Assembly (NCBI GenBank): GCA_919901335.1
Contig: CAKKOZ010000131.1
Location: forward strand, 23,189-55,038
Reading direction: 5' to 3'
Length of the DNA stretch: 31,850 nucleotides
From: Nitrospiria bacterium
Lineage (GTDB): Bacteria; Nitrospirota; Nitrospiria; JACQBZ01
Positions 15,366 through 23,644 of the stretch are shown one piece after another (within the stretch, counting starts at the first letter, position 1; every line of letters begins with the position of its first letter). A program made the translations under genes and the position numbers. The notes under the pieces were generated by a model, which had not been told where the DNA came from, searched no databases, and saw only the letters and a program-made list of their open reading frames with translations.

Positions 15366-16619
15366 TTAAATCCCGGCCAGGCTGGCGAGCGCGCGGAAAT
15401 TTTGTTGGCGGTCCATCTGAAGGGAGAGGCGGTAGTAGTTTCGTGCCTGTTCAAATTCTCCGAGTTTCTGATAGCCATCGCCCATATTGGCATAGATCTG
15501 GGCCAGAATCAGGCGATTGGAAACGCGTTGTGTTAGCCGCTGGTTCATCTCGATCGCTTTCCGGTACGAGGACTGGACATAGTAGGCCTGGGCCAAATAG
15601 TAAAGGGGTTGGATCTGACTCGGATTCTTTCCCATTGCGTCTTCCCATGCCGCCGTGGCCGAAAATGTCTCCCCGTCGGCATACTGTTGCAGGCCCTTCT
15701 TTATCGCCAGCCGCGCCGCTTCTTCGCGTCCGATCCGGGAGGTCGTCGCTTGTTCGGCGGCCCGTTGGTACTCGAACCGTGCCAGGGAGTCATTGTCCTG
15801 GTTCTCGAACCGGTAACCCTGGTAGAGATGGTATTCTCCGGTGTCCGTTCTTCCAAGACCGGCGTGGAGACCGCCGATCCGACGAAGGCTCTCCGGGTCC
15901 GATGGATACCAGGCATCCCATACGGCCGCCTTCTGATAACGGCTTGCGGCCTCGACCGATCTCCCGTGAGACATTGCGATCTCGGCCTGTCTCAACTGCG
16001 CCTCGGCCATCAGCGGCCTGAAGACGAAAATCAGAAGCAGAAGGCCGTAGGCGGCCGGGGTGGGCAGGAAAATCTGCCGACGAGCTTCATGAACCGGAAG
16101 CCGTGCGGCCGCCGCGAGGATCATCATAAGACCGCCGGCCATCGCGCAATACCAGCCGATTGCGAGGAACTTCCACGCGCTTCCCAAACGGTCCGGGACG
16201 GTCTCAAGATTCAGACCGGGTCGGAAATCAGGCTCCGATCCGCGGTTGGGTTGAAGGTAACGGTTCGAGAAATGGAGGATGTTGCGTTGCTGCTCGTGTT
16301 CGAACGCCAGCGCGCGCAGCCACCCCGGTTTTCCATAGGCGACCTGCAGCGGAACCGTCAGCACAAGAAGAAACAGTCCGGCGGCCATAAAGCCCGAGAT
16401 CTTCGGTCGGGAGCGGAGCCATGAAATGAGACCGCCGATGAGAAACAGCCCGGCCGCGGCGCCATATGAGATCAGGCTTGGACCGATGGATTCGGCGAAG
16501 TCGCCCATCACGGGCAGGGCAAGGCCGCTCCGATCCGGTCCCAGGGGGAAATCCAGCCATGCCGCGGGCAGCCCGGCTGCCGCCAGAATGAAGCCGATCA
16601 TAAAGGGGGCTTTTCTCAT
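15366..16619 (-). CDS. Membrane protein with TPR repeats
   Basis: This 417-residue protein has an N-terminal half with about five hydrophobic helices and a soluble C-terminal half (residues about 205-415) made of tetratricopeptide repeats: Ala-x-x-Arg-Tyr-Gln-Lys-Ala, Leu-Tyr-Tyr-Leu-Ala-Gln-Ala-Tyr, Gly-Asp-Gly-Tyr-Gln-Lys-Leu-Gly-Glu-Phe-x-x-Ala. TPR membrane proteins beside flippases and GT-C enzymes often act as partners of polysaccharide polymerisation or export. It lies 8 bp downstream of the flippase gene and 5 bp upstream of the GT-C gene, so the three are probably co-translated. A Wzy-type polymerase role is not supported because too few membrane segments are present. Exact function is unknown. 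Confidence 0.8.
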   Translation of the reverse strand: MRKAPFMIGFILAAAGLPAAWLDFPLGPDRSGLALPVMGDFAESIGPSLISYGAAAGLFLIGGLISWLRSRPKISGFMAAGLFLLVLTVPLQVAYGKPGWLRALAFEHEQQRNILHFSNRYLQPNRGSEPDFRPGLNLETVPDRLGSAWKFLAIGWYCAMAGGLMMILAAAARLPVHEARRQIFLPTPAAYGLLLLIFVFRPLMAEAQLRQAEIAMSHGRSVEAASRYQKAAVWDAWYPSDPESLRRIGGLHAGLGRTDTGEYHLYQGYRFENQDNDSLARFEYQRAAEQATTSRIGREEAARLAIKKGLQQYADGETFSATAAWEDAMGKNPSQIQPLYYLAQAYYVQSSYRKAIEMNQRLTQRVSNRLILAQIYANMGDGYQKLGEFEQARNYYRLSLQMDRQQNFRALASLAGI

Positions 16620-16627
16620 CGATGCGT

Positions 16628-18097
16628 CTACAGCTTCCCGGCTTTCTGCATCACCGATGGTTTGAGGAAGCTCAGTCCTTCCCGGACCAGTCTTACTTCT
16701 TCATCCGAAAAGGTCTTCAGACCGAAAAGAACGCCGAGATAGAGCAGACCGGCCAGGCCGATTCCCGCCACTCCCCATGCGATCGGAAGCCCTTGGGTCA
16801 GATAGAGCACGATCCCCATCACCAGACTTCCGACCATCGGCCTCCACAGGATCCGCCCCAATCGGAGCGGATTCCCGGATTGTCTGAGGGCCACAATCCC
16901 CATCCCGAGGACGGCTGTCTCGCTCAAAACGACCGACAGGCATGCACCGAGATAACCGAAAAATGGGATCAGGATGAGATTCAGCAGTATACGAAGGATC
17001 AGGCCTGCGCCGACGGTCCAGAGAAAAAGCCGCTGCAGCCCGATCGCCGTGAAGACAAAGGGGAAGAGCGTGGATGCAAACAACGGGACCAGGGCGATGC
17101 TCAGGAGCTGCAATACCGGTACGGAGGCTGCATACTTCATTCCGAGCAGATGGATCACCAGCGGTTCGGCCAGGATCATAAAACCGGTGGCGGCCGGAAA
17201 ACTCAAGAGGCAGAAAAACTTGAAGCCCCGTTCAACCGCCTGCCGAAATCGGGAGGGATCTTCCCGTCCCAAGCGGGCATACATCGGGAACAGGGGCAAG
17301 GCCAAAACGAGCGGAAGCAGATTAAAGGCCATGAGGATTCGATACGGGCCGCTGAACAGGCCGACCGCCCCGACGCCGGCCAGCCAGGTCAGCATGAGAA
17401 TGTCCACCTGCCAGGCGGCCTGACGAAGCACCATCCCGCCGCCGAGCGGGACGGCCGCCCGCAGCAACGATTTCCAGAGCGGCGGGTTCAATGTCATCCG
17501 GGGACGGGTGTAACGGAGGCGGATCAGCCAATAGTAGAAGAACCATAACAGAACATTGGCGATCAGAAAGGCCGGGATGATTCCCCATAACCCCAGTCCG
17601 GCTTTCAGGCCGCCGTACACCAGCGCCAACAGCAGAAGTTTATGAAGGATGTAGCCCAGGGCATTGTATTCCATTTCCTCATAAGCCCGGAAGACAGCGG
17701 TGTATCCGGCCGAGTGGAACAGGGTCAGCGCGGCCAGGCCCATGACGATCGTCAGCGCCTTGACCTCCGGCGAGAGTCCCAGGAAGGCGACCACGAGGAT
17801 CATCACCCCGGCGGCCGCTCCGGAAAGAATCCAGATGAGGGATTTTGCCGCCGCCAGAAGTGTGGGCACGGCGTTGCGTTTCGTGGTCATCTCACGGGTG
17901 AGGATGTTGCTCAAGCCGAAGTCGGCCAGCAACTGGAATATCCCGGCGAAGGCGGCGATAAATGAAAAGGTCCCGAATTCATCCACCGAGACGGTCCGGG
18001 CGATCAAGAGAAGGGTGACCAGGTGAAGCAGGCCGCCCGCCACCTCGGCCACCACGCCCGAAAGGGCGTTCTTCACGATTCGCTGCGACTGTTTCAT
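16628..18097 (-). CDS. Wzx-like polysaccharide flippase (MOP superfamily)
   Basis: This 489-residue protein has about 12-14 hydrophobic helices. The N-terminus (Lys-Asn-Ala-Leu-Ser-Gly, then Ala-Arg-Thr-Val-Ser-Val-Asp-Glu-Phe-Gly-Thr-Phe-Ser) is the typical start of the Polysacc_synt/RfbX family, in which Phe-Gly follows a conserved acidic pair. Members flip undecaprenyl-linked oligosaccharides to the periplasmic face. ATG 18097 was chosen over an in-frame ATG at 18142 because it directly precedes the conserved region and lies five bases after the TolC stop, with GGAAG upstream. It sits in an operon with a glycosyltransferase, acetyltransferases and a GT-C enzyme, which supports an oligosaccharide substrate. 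Confidence 0.9.
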   Translation of the reverse strand: MKQSQRIVKNALSGVVAEVAGGLLHLVTLLLIARTVSVDEFGTFSFIAAFAGIFQLLADFGLSNILTREMTTKRNAVPTLLAAAKSLIWILSGAAAGVMILVVAFLGLSPEVKALTIVMGLAALTLFHSAGYTAVFRAYEEMEYNALGYILHKLLLLALVYGGLKAGLGLWGIIPAFLIANVLLWFFYYWLIRLRYTRPRMTLNPPLWKSLLRAAVPLGGGMVLRQAAWQVDILMLTWLAGVGAVGLFSGPYRILMAFNLLPLVLALPLFPMYARLGREDPSRFRQAVERGFKFFCLLSFPAATGFMILAEPLVIHLLGMKYAASVPVLQLLSIALVPLFASTLFPFVFTAIGLQRLFLWTVGAGLILRILLNLILIPFFGYLGACLSVVLSETAVLGMGIVALRQSGNPLRLGRILWRPMVGSLVMGIVLYLTQGLPIAWGVAGIGLAGLLYLGVLFGLKTFSDEEVRLVREGLSFLKPSVMQKAGKL

Positions 18098-18101
18098 CCG
18101 C

Positions 18102-19478
18102 CTACTTCCAGATGCCGCCGGCCATTTTTTGCAGTGCGGCATACTTCAACGGCCGCTCATGGCGCGCGTCGGCGAGCGACTGTTGGAGGTCGAGGCGATG
18201 CGATTCGGCCTCTAAAACGGCCAACGGCCCGACCAGACCCTGTTTCCGCCGGGCCCGAACTGATTTCAACTTGACCTCGGCCTTGAGGATCTCCTTTTCG
18301 ATCACGCTGAGCCGGCCTTCGACTTCGTGGATATCGGCGTAGGCCCGGGCGATCTCATTCCGGATCGTCTCCCGGACGGCCGAAAGGCGGATCTCCTCGG
18401 CCCTCAGTCTTGTTTTGGACTCGATCACCCCGGCGCGATAGCCTCCAAAATCATAGAGCGGCAGTTCCAGCTTCAGGAGCGCTTGAAAGTAGTTGTTGCC
18501 TGGGAGACTGAAATCGTCCGCATAGGTGTAGCTGCTCTGAAGGGCCAGGGTCGGCCATCGGTGCGAGCGGTCGGTGAGCAGATCGGTTTGGGAGCGGTCC
18601 AAGAGGCTCTGTTGTATCCCGATCTTCGGATGGGCCTGTTCGGCCCGCTCGAACAACCGGCTCAGAGGGGGAAGTTCCGGAAGCGGGGGAACCGTTCCGT
18701 CCAGCTCGATCTGATCGGGATCCGAAAGGCCGACCTGCCGAGCCAGATCCGCCCTTGCCTCCTCCTCGGCCGCCTTCGCCGCATGGAGCACTTCTTGATG
18801 CATCGCGAGATCCGCCTGGGCCAGCTCCGTTTCGTGAGACGACCGGAGATCCAGGCCGATCTCGGCCTGAATCACGGAGAGCTGCTGTTGCGACCCCCGG
18901 ACCCGATTCTCGGCGAGCCGAACTTTTTCCATTTTCCAGAGCGCATTGAGGTAGGATTCCGTGACATCGTAGATGATCTCCTCTCGCGTCTGGATCTCGG
19001 AAAAGGCTTGTCGGCGTCTTTGGGTTTCGGCCGATGCCAGCGAAGGGGCGTTCATTCCAAAGAAGCTTCCTTCCTGATAGATCGGGTAGTTGAAGTCCAC
19101 CGTCAGGGCCGCGTACTCTCCGAAGAGGATCCGGCGATTGACGATCTCGGCCTCCGTGACGTTAAAGACCGAGAAAGGGCTGGTCGGTTCTCCGCTGAAT
19201 TCGACGGCGCTTAAATGCAGGTCTAAACGGGGAAGGAAGGCCGCCTTCTTCTTGAGAAGGGTCGCCTCGGCCGATTCGATCTCGATCCGGGCCAGTTTCA
19301 GAAGAGGACTTCGATCCAGGGCCTGTTGGAGACAAAGGTCGAGATTACAGACGAGCGGCTCGGCGTCGGCCGGCCGGGGTGTCCAGAGGAAAAGAGCCGG
19401 AAAGACCAGCGCGGCCGCAACCCCGACGGCTGTCTTCCTATTTTTCGGCACGAAGCGACTCCGAGCGGACGAGATCAT
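18102..19478 (-). CDS. TolC-family outer-membrane channel protein
   Basis: This 458-residue protein begins with an N-terminal signal peptide ending Ala-Asp-Ala and continues with the opening of OEP domains (Leu-Cys-Leu-Gln-Gln-Ala-Leu-Asp-Arg-Ser-Pro). Two long alpha-helical OEP halves follow, with Arg-Leu-Asp-Leu strands after the first. Such proteins trimerise into an outer-membrane barrel and periplasmic tunnel. Start 19478 has only a weak purine run; GTG 19451 has a GGAG seven bases upstream, keeps the signal peptide and would shorten the overlap with the adaptor gene from 41 to 14 bp, so it is a real alternative. Partner is the HlyD-type adaptor immediately upstream; no inner-membrane pump lies between or beside them. 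Confidence 0.9.
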   Translation of the reverse strand: MISSARSRFVPKNRKTAVGVAAALVFPALFLWTPRPADAEPLVCNLDLCLQQALDRSPLLKLARIEIESAEATLLKKKAAFLPRLDLHLSAVEFSGEPTSPFSVFNVTEAEIVNRRILFGEYAALTVDFNYPIYQEGSFFGMNAPSLASAETQRRRQAFSEIQTREEIIYDVTESYLNALWKMEKVRLAENRVRGSQQQLSVIQAEIGLDLRSSHETELAQADLAMHQEVLHAAKAAEEEARADLARQVGLSDPDQIELDGTVPPLPELPPLSRLFERAEQAHPKIGIQQSLLDRSQTDLLTDRSHRWPTLALQSSYTYADDFSLPGNNYFQALLKLELPLYDFGGYRAGVIESKTRLRAEEIRLSAVRETIRNEIARAYADIHEVEGRLSVIEKEILKAEVKLKSVRARRKQGLVGPLAVLEAESHRLDLQQSLADARHERPLKYAALQKMAGGIWK

Positions 19479-20550
19479 TCTCTTTCAAGTGAAATTGGCC
19501 GATGGTGACCACCACATCGCCTTCGTTCAGCCCTTCGAGAATTTCGGTCTGATTCTGCGCGACCCTACCCGGTTTGATTTCACGAAGGTGGACTCGGAGA
19601 TCCCGGCCCACGGCGAAGACGGTCGGCCGGTCCCCAACGGAATTCACCACCGCGATGCTGGGGACGGCGAGCGCGGCTTTTTGCCATCGGATGCGGACGA
19701 ACCCGGTCATTCCCGGTTTGAGCCGCAGGTCGGGATTGGCCAGTTTGACGTAGGTCGAGAAGGTGCGGGTCTTGGGATCGATCTTTGGATCAATTGTGAC
19801 GACCCAACCGGAGAATCGTTTGGTCGGATAGGCGTCGTACGTGACCTCGGCCGTCTGGCCCAAATGGATCGAGCCGATCTTTTCTTCACCGACGTGGGCC
19901 ACCATCAAAATGTGGTCCAACGCGCCCAGCGTCAGCAGCGGCTGGTCCGCCTTTGTGCTCTCGCCCGGGTTGACCGCCCGCTCCAGCACGACGCCGGTGA
20001 CGGGGGACCGCAAGGAGGTATTTTCCATGTCCCATTGGGCCCGGGTCATCGCCTCCTGCGCCATCGCCTGTTCCATCCGGGCCGTGGCGACCCCGACTCG
20101 GGCCTCCTCGACGTCGAAGGCCGACCCCATTCCTTGCGTCTCGAGGGAGGTCAACCGCTCCAGTTGACGCACGCCATGGTCCAGCTGGGTCTGGGATTTC
20201 TCCACGCCTTCCCGCGCGGTGTTCAGCGCCGCTTGAAAGAGACGGTCATCCCACTGGATGAGCTGGTCGCCCTCTTTGACGATGCTTCCCAGATCCACGG
20301 GAACCTGGAGAATGCGGCCGCTGATGCGGGCGGTTAAGGTCACAGTCGCGATCGGTTGTACCTCGCCGCCGGCCCCGATGATCTCTTCGATCGGGGCGAC
20401 CCGCGCCGGAGCCGTCTCGACCGGCATGGCCGTGTTCAGCAGCCGGGCTTTCTGAGGATCGGTGCGGATCATATGTCGGGCGGCCTGAAACAAAGCGAAA
20501 ACCACGATCAGCCCGGCCATGATGCCCCACACAAGCGGTTTCCTTGCCAT
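19438..20550 (-). CDS. HlyD/RND-type periplasmic adaptor (membrane fusion protein)
   Basis: This 370-residue protein starts at ATG 20550, which overlaps the previous stop by one base (TGATG); a longer open frame upstream to 20859 is a shadow of the YdjM-type gene. One N-terminal membrane helix (residues about 8-25) leads into the first lipoyl half (Val-Thr-Leu-Thr-Ala-Arg-Ile-Ser-Gly-Arg), a coiled-coil hairpin (about residues 105-175), and the second lipoyl half (Leu-Arg-Ser-Pro-Val-Thr-Gly-Val-Val-Leu). A beta-barrel ends with Leu-Lys-Pro-Gly-Met-Thr-Gly-Phe-Val. This is the adaptor architecture linking an inner-membrane transporter to a TolC channel. With no ABC or RND pump here, it may serve a pump encoded elsewhere or the local polysaccharide pathway. 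Confidence 0.9.
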   Translation of the reverse strand: MARKPLVWGIMAGLIVVFALFQAARHMIRTDPQKARLLNTAMPVETAPARVAPIEEIIGAGGEVQPIATVTLTARISGRILQVPVDLGSIVKEGDQLIQWDDRLFQAALNTAREGVEKSQTQLDHGVRQLERLTSLETQGMGSAFDVEEARVGVATARMEQAMAQEAMTRAQWDMENTSLRSPVTGVVLERAVNPGESTKADQPLLTLGALDHILMVAHVGEEKIGSIHLGQTAEVTYDAYPTKRFSGWVVTIDPKIDPKTRTFSTYVKLANPDLRLKPGMTGFVRIRWQKAALAVPSIAVVNSVGDRPTVFAVGRDLRVHLREIKPGRVAQNQTEILEGLNEGDVVVTIGQFHLKENDLVRSESLRAEK

Positions 20551-21113
20551 CAGTCGGTACCCTTTCTTTTTTGTCTGACAAGCAACAGCCAAACCACCGG
20601 CGTCAGGACCATCGCCTCGGCCGCGGCCCACGCCCAGTTGTGCAGGCTGAATATCTGGCCCAGACCCTGGTGCCTTGGCCCGACGAAAAGGCTGACCGGG
20701 GACCGGAATCGTTCCAGGGTAAAAGGGGCGAGCCAGGGGACCCCGTAGGACGGGCTGAATCCTAACACCGGACCGGTGAAAAAGTCCACTACGGAATGAG
20801 AACCCACCGCCGCCAGGCCGATCAGGACGCTCTTCCAGTAGCCCGGTTCGATTCGCCAAAAGGACGCGGCCACGACTGCCGCGATGATAGCAAACGCAAG
20901 GGAGTGTGTCCAGCCGCTATGATGGCGGTTGGGGTCGCCGGTCATCAGCCAGCTGATTAAAAAGTCCATGTCCGGCAGATTGGCCAGCAGCACGAAGACG
21001 GCGGCCTGTGGGGTGAGGAGCCTGCGATGGATCGGCGCAACCGGTCCCGGTTTTGCGGACCGCCATAGGAAAAGGGAGAGACCGATCAGCGTATGTCCTA
21101 CGGGTGAGGCCAT
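20550..21113 (-). CDS. YdjM/DUF457-type membrane-bound metal-dependent hydrolase homologue
   Basis: This 187-residue protein has four to five hydrophobic helices. It begins Met-Ala-Ser-Pro-Val-Gly-His-Thr-Leu-Ile-Gly and has Leu-Pro-Asp-Met-Asp, His-His-Ser-Gly-Trp-Thr-His-Ser and Gly-Ser-His-Ser-Val-Val-Asp-Phe. These are the conserved His/Asp blocks of the PF04307 (YdjM) family, predicted to bind metal at the membrane. Biochemical function is unproven for most members. It sits 12 bp after the GT4 gene and its stop overlaps the adaptor start, so it is firmly inside the operon. Its role in glycan assembly is unknown. Confidence 0.85.
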   Translation of the reverse strand: MASPVGHTLIGLSLFLWRSAKPGPVAPIHRRLLTPQAAVFVLLANLPDMDFLISWLMTGDPNRHHSGWTHSLAFAIIAAVVAASFWRIEPGYWKSVLIGLAAVGSHSVVDFFTGPVLGFSPSYGVPWLAPFTLERFRSPVSLFVGPRHQGLGQIFSLHNWAWAAAEAMVLTPVVWLLLVRQKRKGTD

Positions 21114-21125
21114 CGGGATGGATTC

Positions 21126-22367
21126 TTATTCGTATCGTTTCATGACGTTGAGGAACCGTTCCCGGTCAACCCGGCCGTTTCGTTCGATCAGTCCTTCGTA
21201 GATCACCTCGATCTTTCGGCAGAGCCGCTCCCAATCAAACTGATCCCGGACGGTCTTCTTCGCCTGGTCACCCAGCCGCGCGGCCAGTTGCGAATCCCGC
21301 AGAAGGGTTAGAATGGATTTCCCCATCGCTTCCCAGTCGTGATCCGGGACGATGATTCCATTGTACATGTTTCGAAGCCCTTTTGCCGATCCCGCGAAAG
21401 AAACGATGGGCTTTCCGGCCGCCATGTAGTTCAGCAGTTTGACGGGATGGCCGGGGCAGTCCGGTCTCGGCACGACCGCGACGGCGGCCATGGCCAGATA
21501 ATCGGGAAGATCCTCAAGCGGGATAGGTCCGGCCCAGATCACCTGCTCCGAAATCCCCAAGGCCTCGGCCCGTGCCCGGTGTTCCTTGAGGAATGAGGCG
21601 TCCACGAGGTTGCCGACGACCATCAACCGGGCCCCAGGCTCTTCCTGAAGCACGACCGAGAAGGCGCGAAGAAGATAGTCCACCCGCTGAAACGGATCGA
21701 GTGTGCCGGTATACATGACGATGGGATGCGGCCCGATCGGATAGCGGCTCCGAAGCCGGTCGGGGCGGGGGTTCTCGAACATCGCGGGCTTGACGCCCGC
21801 CGGCACGAGGCTCAACCGGTCCGGCCGCACGCCCTGTTTTTCAAGGAAAGCGAACAGTTCTTCCGAAACGGCCGTAATGTGGTCTGGAAAGACCGGCACC
21901 CAGCGATCCAGCCCTTTAGCGAGCCATCGTGCGACGAAGGCCGGTCGGATGAACCCGTAACCGGGCAGCTCGTCCGACATGGTATTGACCGCATTATACA
22001 AAAGCGGAACGCCCATGATCGCTTTCGCGGCGATGCCGATCAGCGCTCCCTCGTAGTTGTGGGCATGGATCAACTGGATTCCTTCGCGCCGGATCACACG
22101 GCAAAGCCGGATCAACAGGAAAAGATCCAGGAGGGGCTTGTCCAGCGTCGGGCCGACGCGGACCGTACGGGTTTTTCTCAAGCCCCGGATCCGGTGGACG
22201 CGGACTTTTTCATCCACGGGAAGATCCTGGCCGAAGGGGTAGGTCACGATATGGATGCGATGGCCGGATCGGGCCAATGTTTCGGACATTTCACGGATGC
22301 TGGCGGGCGAACCGTAATTGGCGGGGAAGGGGCAGGCTGCGACCATGGCGATCGAGTAGGGTTTCAT
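21126..22367 (-). CDS. GT4-type glycosyltransferase
   Basis: This 413-residue cytoplasmic protein has the GT-B fold. The start at ATG 22367 gives the typical first strand (Ile-Ala-Met-Val-Ala-Ala-Cys-Pro-Phe-Pro) and Gly-Ser motif; longer open frame up to 22502 overlaps the acetyltransferase gene. His-Ala-His-Asn-Tyr-Glu-Gly is the donor-side loop of the N-domain, and Tyr-Thr-Gly-Thr-Leu-Asp-Pro opens the C-domain. The region normally holding the EX7E motif reads Pro-Gly-His-Pro-Val-Lys-Leu-Leu-Asn-Tyr-Met-Ala-Ala-Gly, so Asn replaces the second Glu. It transfers a sugar from a nucleotide donor, presumably to a lipid-linked intermediate; substrate is unknown. A 46-bp gap separates it from the acetyltransferase gene upstream. 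Confidence 0.88.
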   Translation of the reverse strand: MKPYSIAMVAACPFPANYGSPASIREMSETLARSGHRIHIVTYPFGQDLPVDEKVRVHRIRGLRKTRTVRVGPTLDKPLLDLFLLIRLCRVIRREGIQLIHAHNYEGALIGIAAKAIMGVPLLYNAVNTMSDELPGYGFIRPAFVARWLAKGLDRWVPVFPDHITAVSEELFAFLEKQGVRPDRLSLVPAGVKPAMFENPRPDRLRSRYPIGPHPIVMYTGTLDPFQRVDYLLRAFSVVLQEEPGARLMVVGNLVDASFLKEHRARAEALGISEQVIWAGPIPLEDLPDYLAMAAVAVVPRPDCPGHPVKLLNYMAAGKPIVSFAGSAKGLRNMYNGIIVPDHDWEAMGKSILTLLRDSQLAARLGDQAKKTVRDQFDWERLCRKIEVIYEGLIERNGRVDRERFLNVMKRYE

Positions 22368-22413
22368 GCGGCATCCGGCCTGTTCGGGGTTCGGAGAAAT
22401 CCGTTGGGATCGG

Positions 22414-22989
22414 TCATTCCGCATACTGGAGGTAGGGGCTTGCCGCGTCCCGGGAGATGATCCGGGCCGGGACGCCCGCCACGGTGCAGTTGTCCGGGAC
22501 ATCCGTCACCACGAGGGAATTGGCCGCAATCACGACATGGTTGCCGATCTTGATCTCCCCCAGAACCTTGCAGCCCGCACCGAAATAAACATTGTCGCCG
22601 ACGATCGGGGGATGTTTTTTACCCCGAATATTTCCGATCGTCACGCCCTGGTTCACCGTGCAGTTCTCGCCCATTCTTTCCGTGAGGACGAAGATGCAGG
22701 AGAAATTATGGATCACGAGGCCTTTTCCGATGGTGCTGTAGACATGGAGGTTGATCCCGGCGCCCAGCATCACGGCCATGTTGAGAAGCGAATAGATGAA
22801 GAACATCAGCTGCCGCAGGACGGGAATCCGGATGCTCTTGGACCAACGTCCGAACCGATAGACCCCTACGGCGATCGTCCCCAACTGGAGGTTGACCTTG
22901 ACGTATTTCCGGAAGAAGGTCTGGTCTTCCGGCCTCACCACATAGGCCGTCCGCTTTCGTCGGATATCTGCCCGGATGTTCTCAAACAT
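22414..22989 (-). CDS. Serine-acetyltransferase-like hexapeptide acetyltransferase (copy 2)
   Basis: This 191-residue protein has an N-terminal helical part (Met-Phe-Glu-Asn-Ile-Arg-Ala-Asp) with a hydrophobic hairpin near residues 55-80. A left-handed beta-helix follows, built from hexapeptide repeats such as Ile-Gly-Lys-Gly-Leu-Val-Ile-His, Val-Asn-Gln-Gly-Val-Thr-Ile-Gly, and Val-Tyr-Phe-Gly-Ala-Gly. The Gly-Val-Pro-Ala-Arg-Ile ending is common to the CysE/NodL/WcaF-like families. The conserved His is in Val-Ile-His-Asn-Phe. Because it lies among glycosyltransferase genes, sugar O-acetylation is more likely than cysteine synthesis, though the latter cannot be excluded. It is a tandem paralogue of the gene 33 bp upstream. 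Confidence 0.87.
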   Translation of the reverse strand: MFENIRADIRRKRTAYVVRPEDQTFFRKYVKVNLQLGTIAVGVYRFGRWSKSIRIPVLRQLMFFIYSLLNMAVMLGAGINLHVYSTIGKGLVIHNFSCIFVLTERMGENCTVNQGVTIGNIRGKKHPPIVGDNVYFGAGCKVLGEIKIGNHVVIAANSLVVTDVPDNCTVAGVPARIISRDAASPYLQYAE

Positions 22990-23022
22990 CGTCAGTCTCG
23001 ATTATAGGGTCTCGCTGGGTAT

Positions 23023-23607
23023 CTACGAGGGTGAGCCATACGGTTTCTCGCGGCCCTCTTCACGGGAGACGATCCGCGCCGGAACGCCCATGACGGTGCA
23101 GTTGTCGGGAATGTCCGTGATGACGACCGAGTTGGCCCCGACCACGACGTTGTTCCCGATCGTGATATCCCCGAGGATCTTGGCGCCGGCGCCGATGTAG
23201 ACACCGTCCGCGATCCGCGGCGGCCGGGGAGTCCCTTTCCAAATGTTCGGCCGGATGCCGCCGATCGTGACCCCCTGTTGCACGGTGCAGTTCCGGCCGA
23301 TCATGCCCTCGGAGATAAAGATGCCGGAAAAATTGTGAATGACAAAGCCTTTCCCGATCTTGGCCCGCGCCGGAATATAAACGCCGGCGCTGACGATGAC
23401 GACGGCCTTCGCGAGGAGATAGATCAGGAGGAGGAGGTGCTTGACGAGGGGGATCTTTAACTGGACGGCCCAGTGGCCGAAACGATAGGTGATGACCGCC
23501 AACGCTCCTAAATCCATCAGATTCCGAACGTGGCGTCCAAACCAGCCATGGTAATTATGGTATAAATCCCTTTTGCGTGCCAAATCCGCTTGGATGTTCT
23601 CTAACAT
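23023..23607 (-). CDS. Serine-acetyltransferase-like hexapeptide acetyltransferase (copy 1)
   Basis: This 194-residue protein starts at ATG 23607, since the residues encoded upstream (to 23739) belong to another frame of the preceding gene. The first residues, Met-Leu-Glu-Asn-Ile-Gln-Ala-Asp, match those of copy 2. The left-handed beta-helix has Ile-Gly-Lys-Gly-Phe-Val-Ile-His-Asn-Phe, Val-Gln-Gln-Gly-Val-Thr-Ile-Gly-Gly, and Val-Tyr-Ile-Gly-Ala-Gly, and ends Gly-Val-Pro-Ala-Arg-Ile-Val. A loop after the Thr-Ile-Gly-Gly strand is longer than in copy 2 (Asn-Ile-Trp-Lys-Gly-Thr-Pro-Arg), which may change acceptor choice. The likely role is acetylation of a sugar or lipid-linked glycan in the same pathway; substrate is unknown. 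Confidence 0.87.
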   Translation of the reverse strand: MLENIQADLARKRDLYHNYHGWFGRHVRNLMDLGALAVITYRFGHWAVQLKIPLVKHLLLLIYLLAKAVVIVSAGVYIPARAKIGKGFVIHNFSGIFISEGMIGRNCTVQQGVTIGGIRPNIWKGTPRPPRIADGVYIGAGAKILGDITIGNNVVVGANSVVITDIPDNCTVMGVPARIVSREEGREKPYGSPS

Positions 23608-23644
23608 GCCATGCCGTTGGAAAATACAAATCGGTGGTTGCGTT

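Noticed and set aside
16622..17548. Long plus-strand open frame (308 codons)
   Set aside because: Antisense to the flippase gene; its composition (Gln/Arg/Pro-rich) is typical of a shadow of a membrane protein gene.
19090..20337. Plus-strand open frame of 415 codons
   Set aside because: It spans antisense across both the channel and adaptor genes, which have clear motifs; no recognisable domain in the antisense product.
20551..20859. 103-codon N-terminal extension of the adaptor
   Set aside because: It overlaps the YdjM-type gene, has no signal or domain, and an ATG at the TGATG junction gives the normal adaptor N-terminus.
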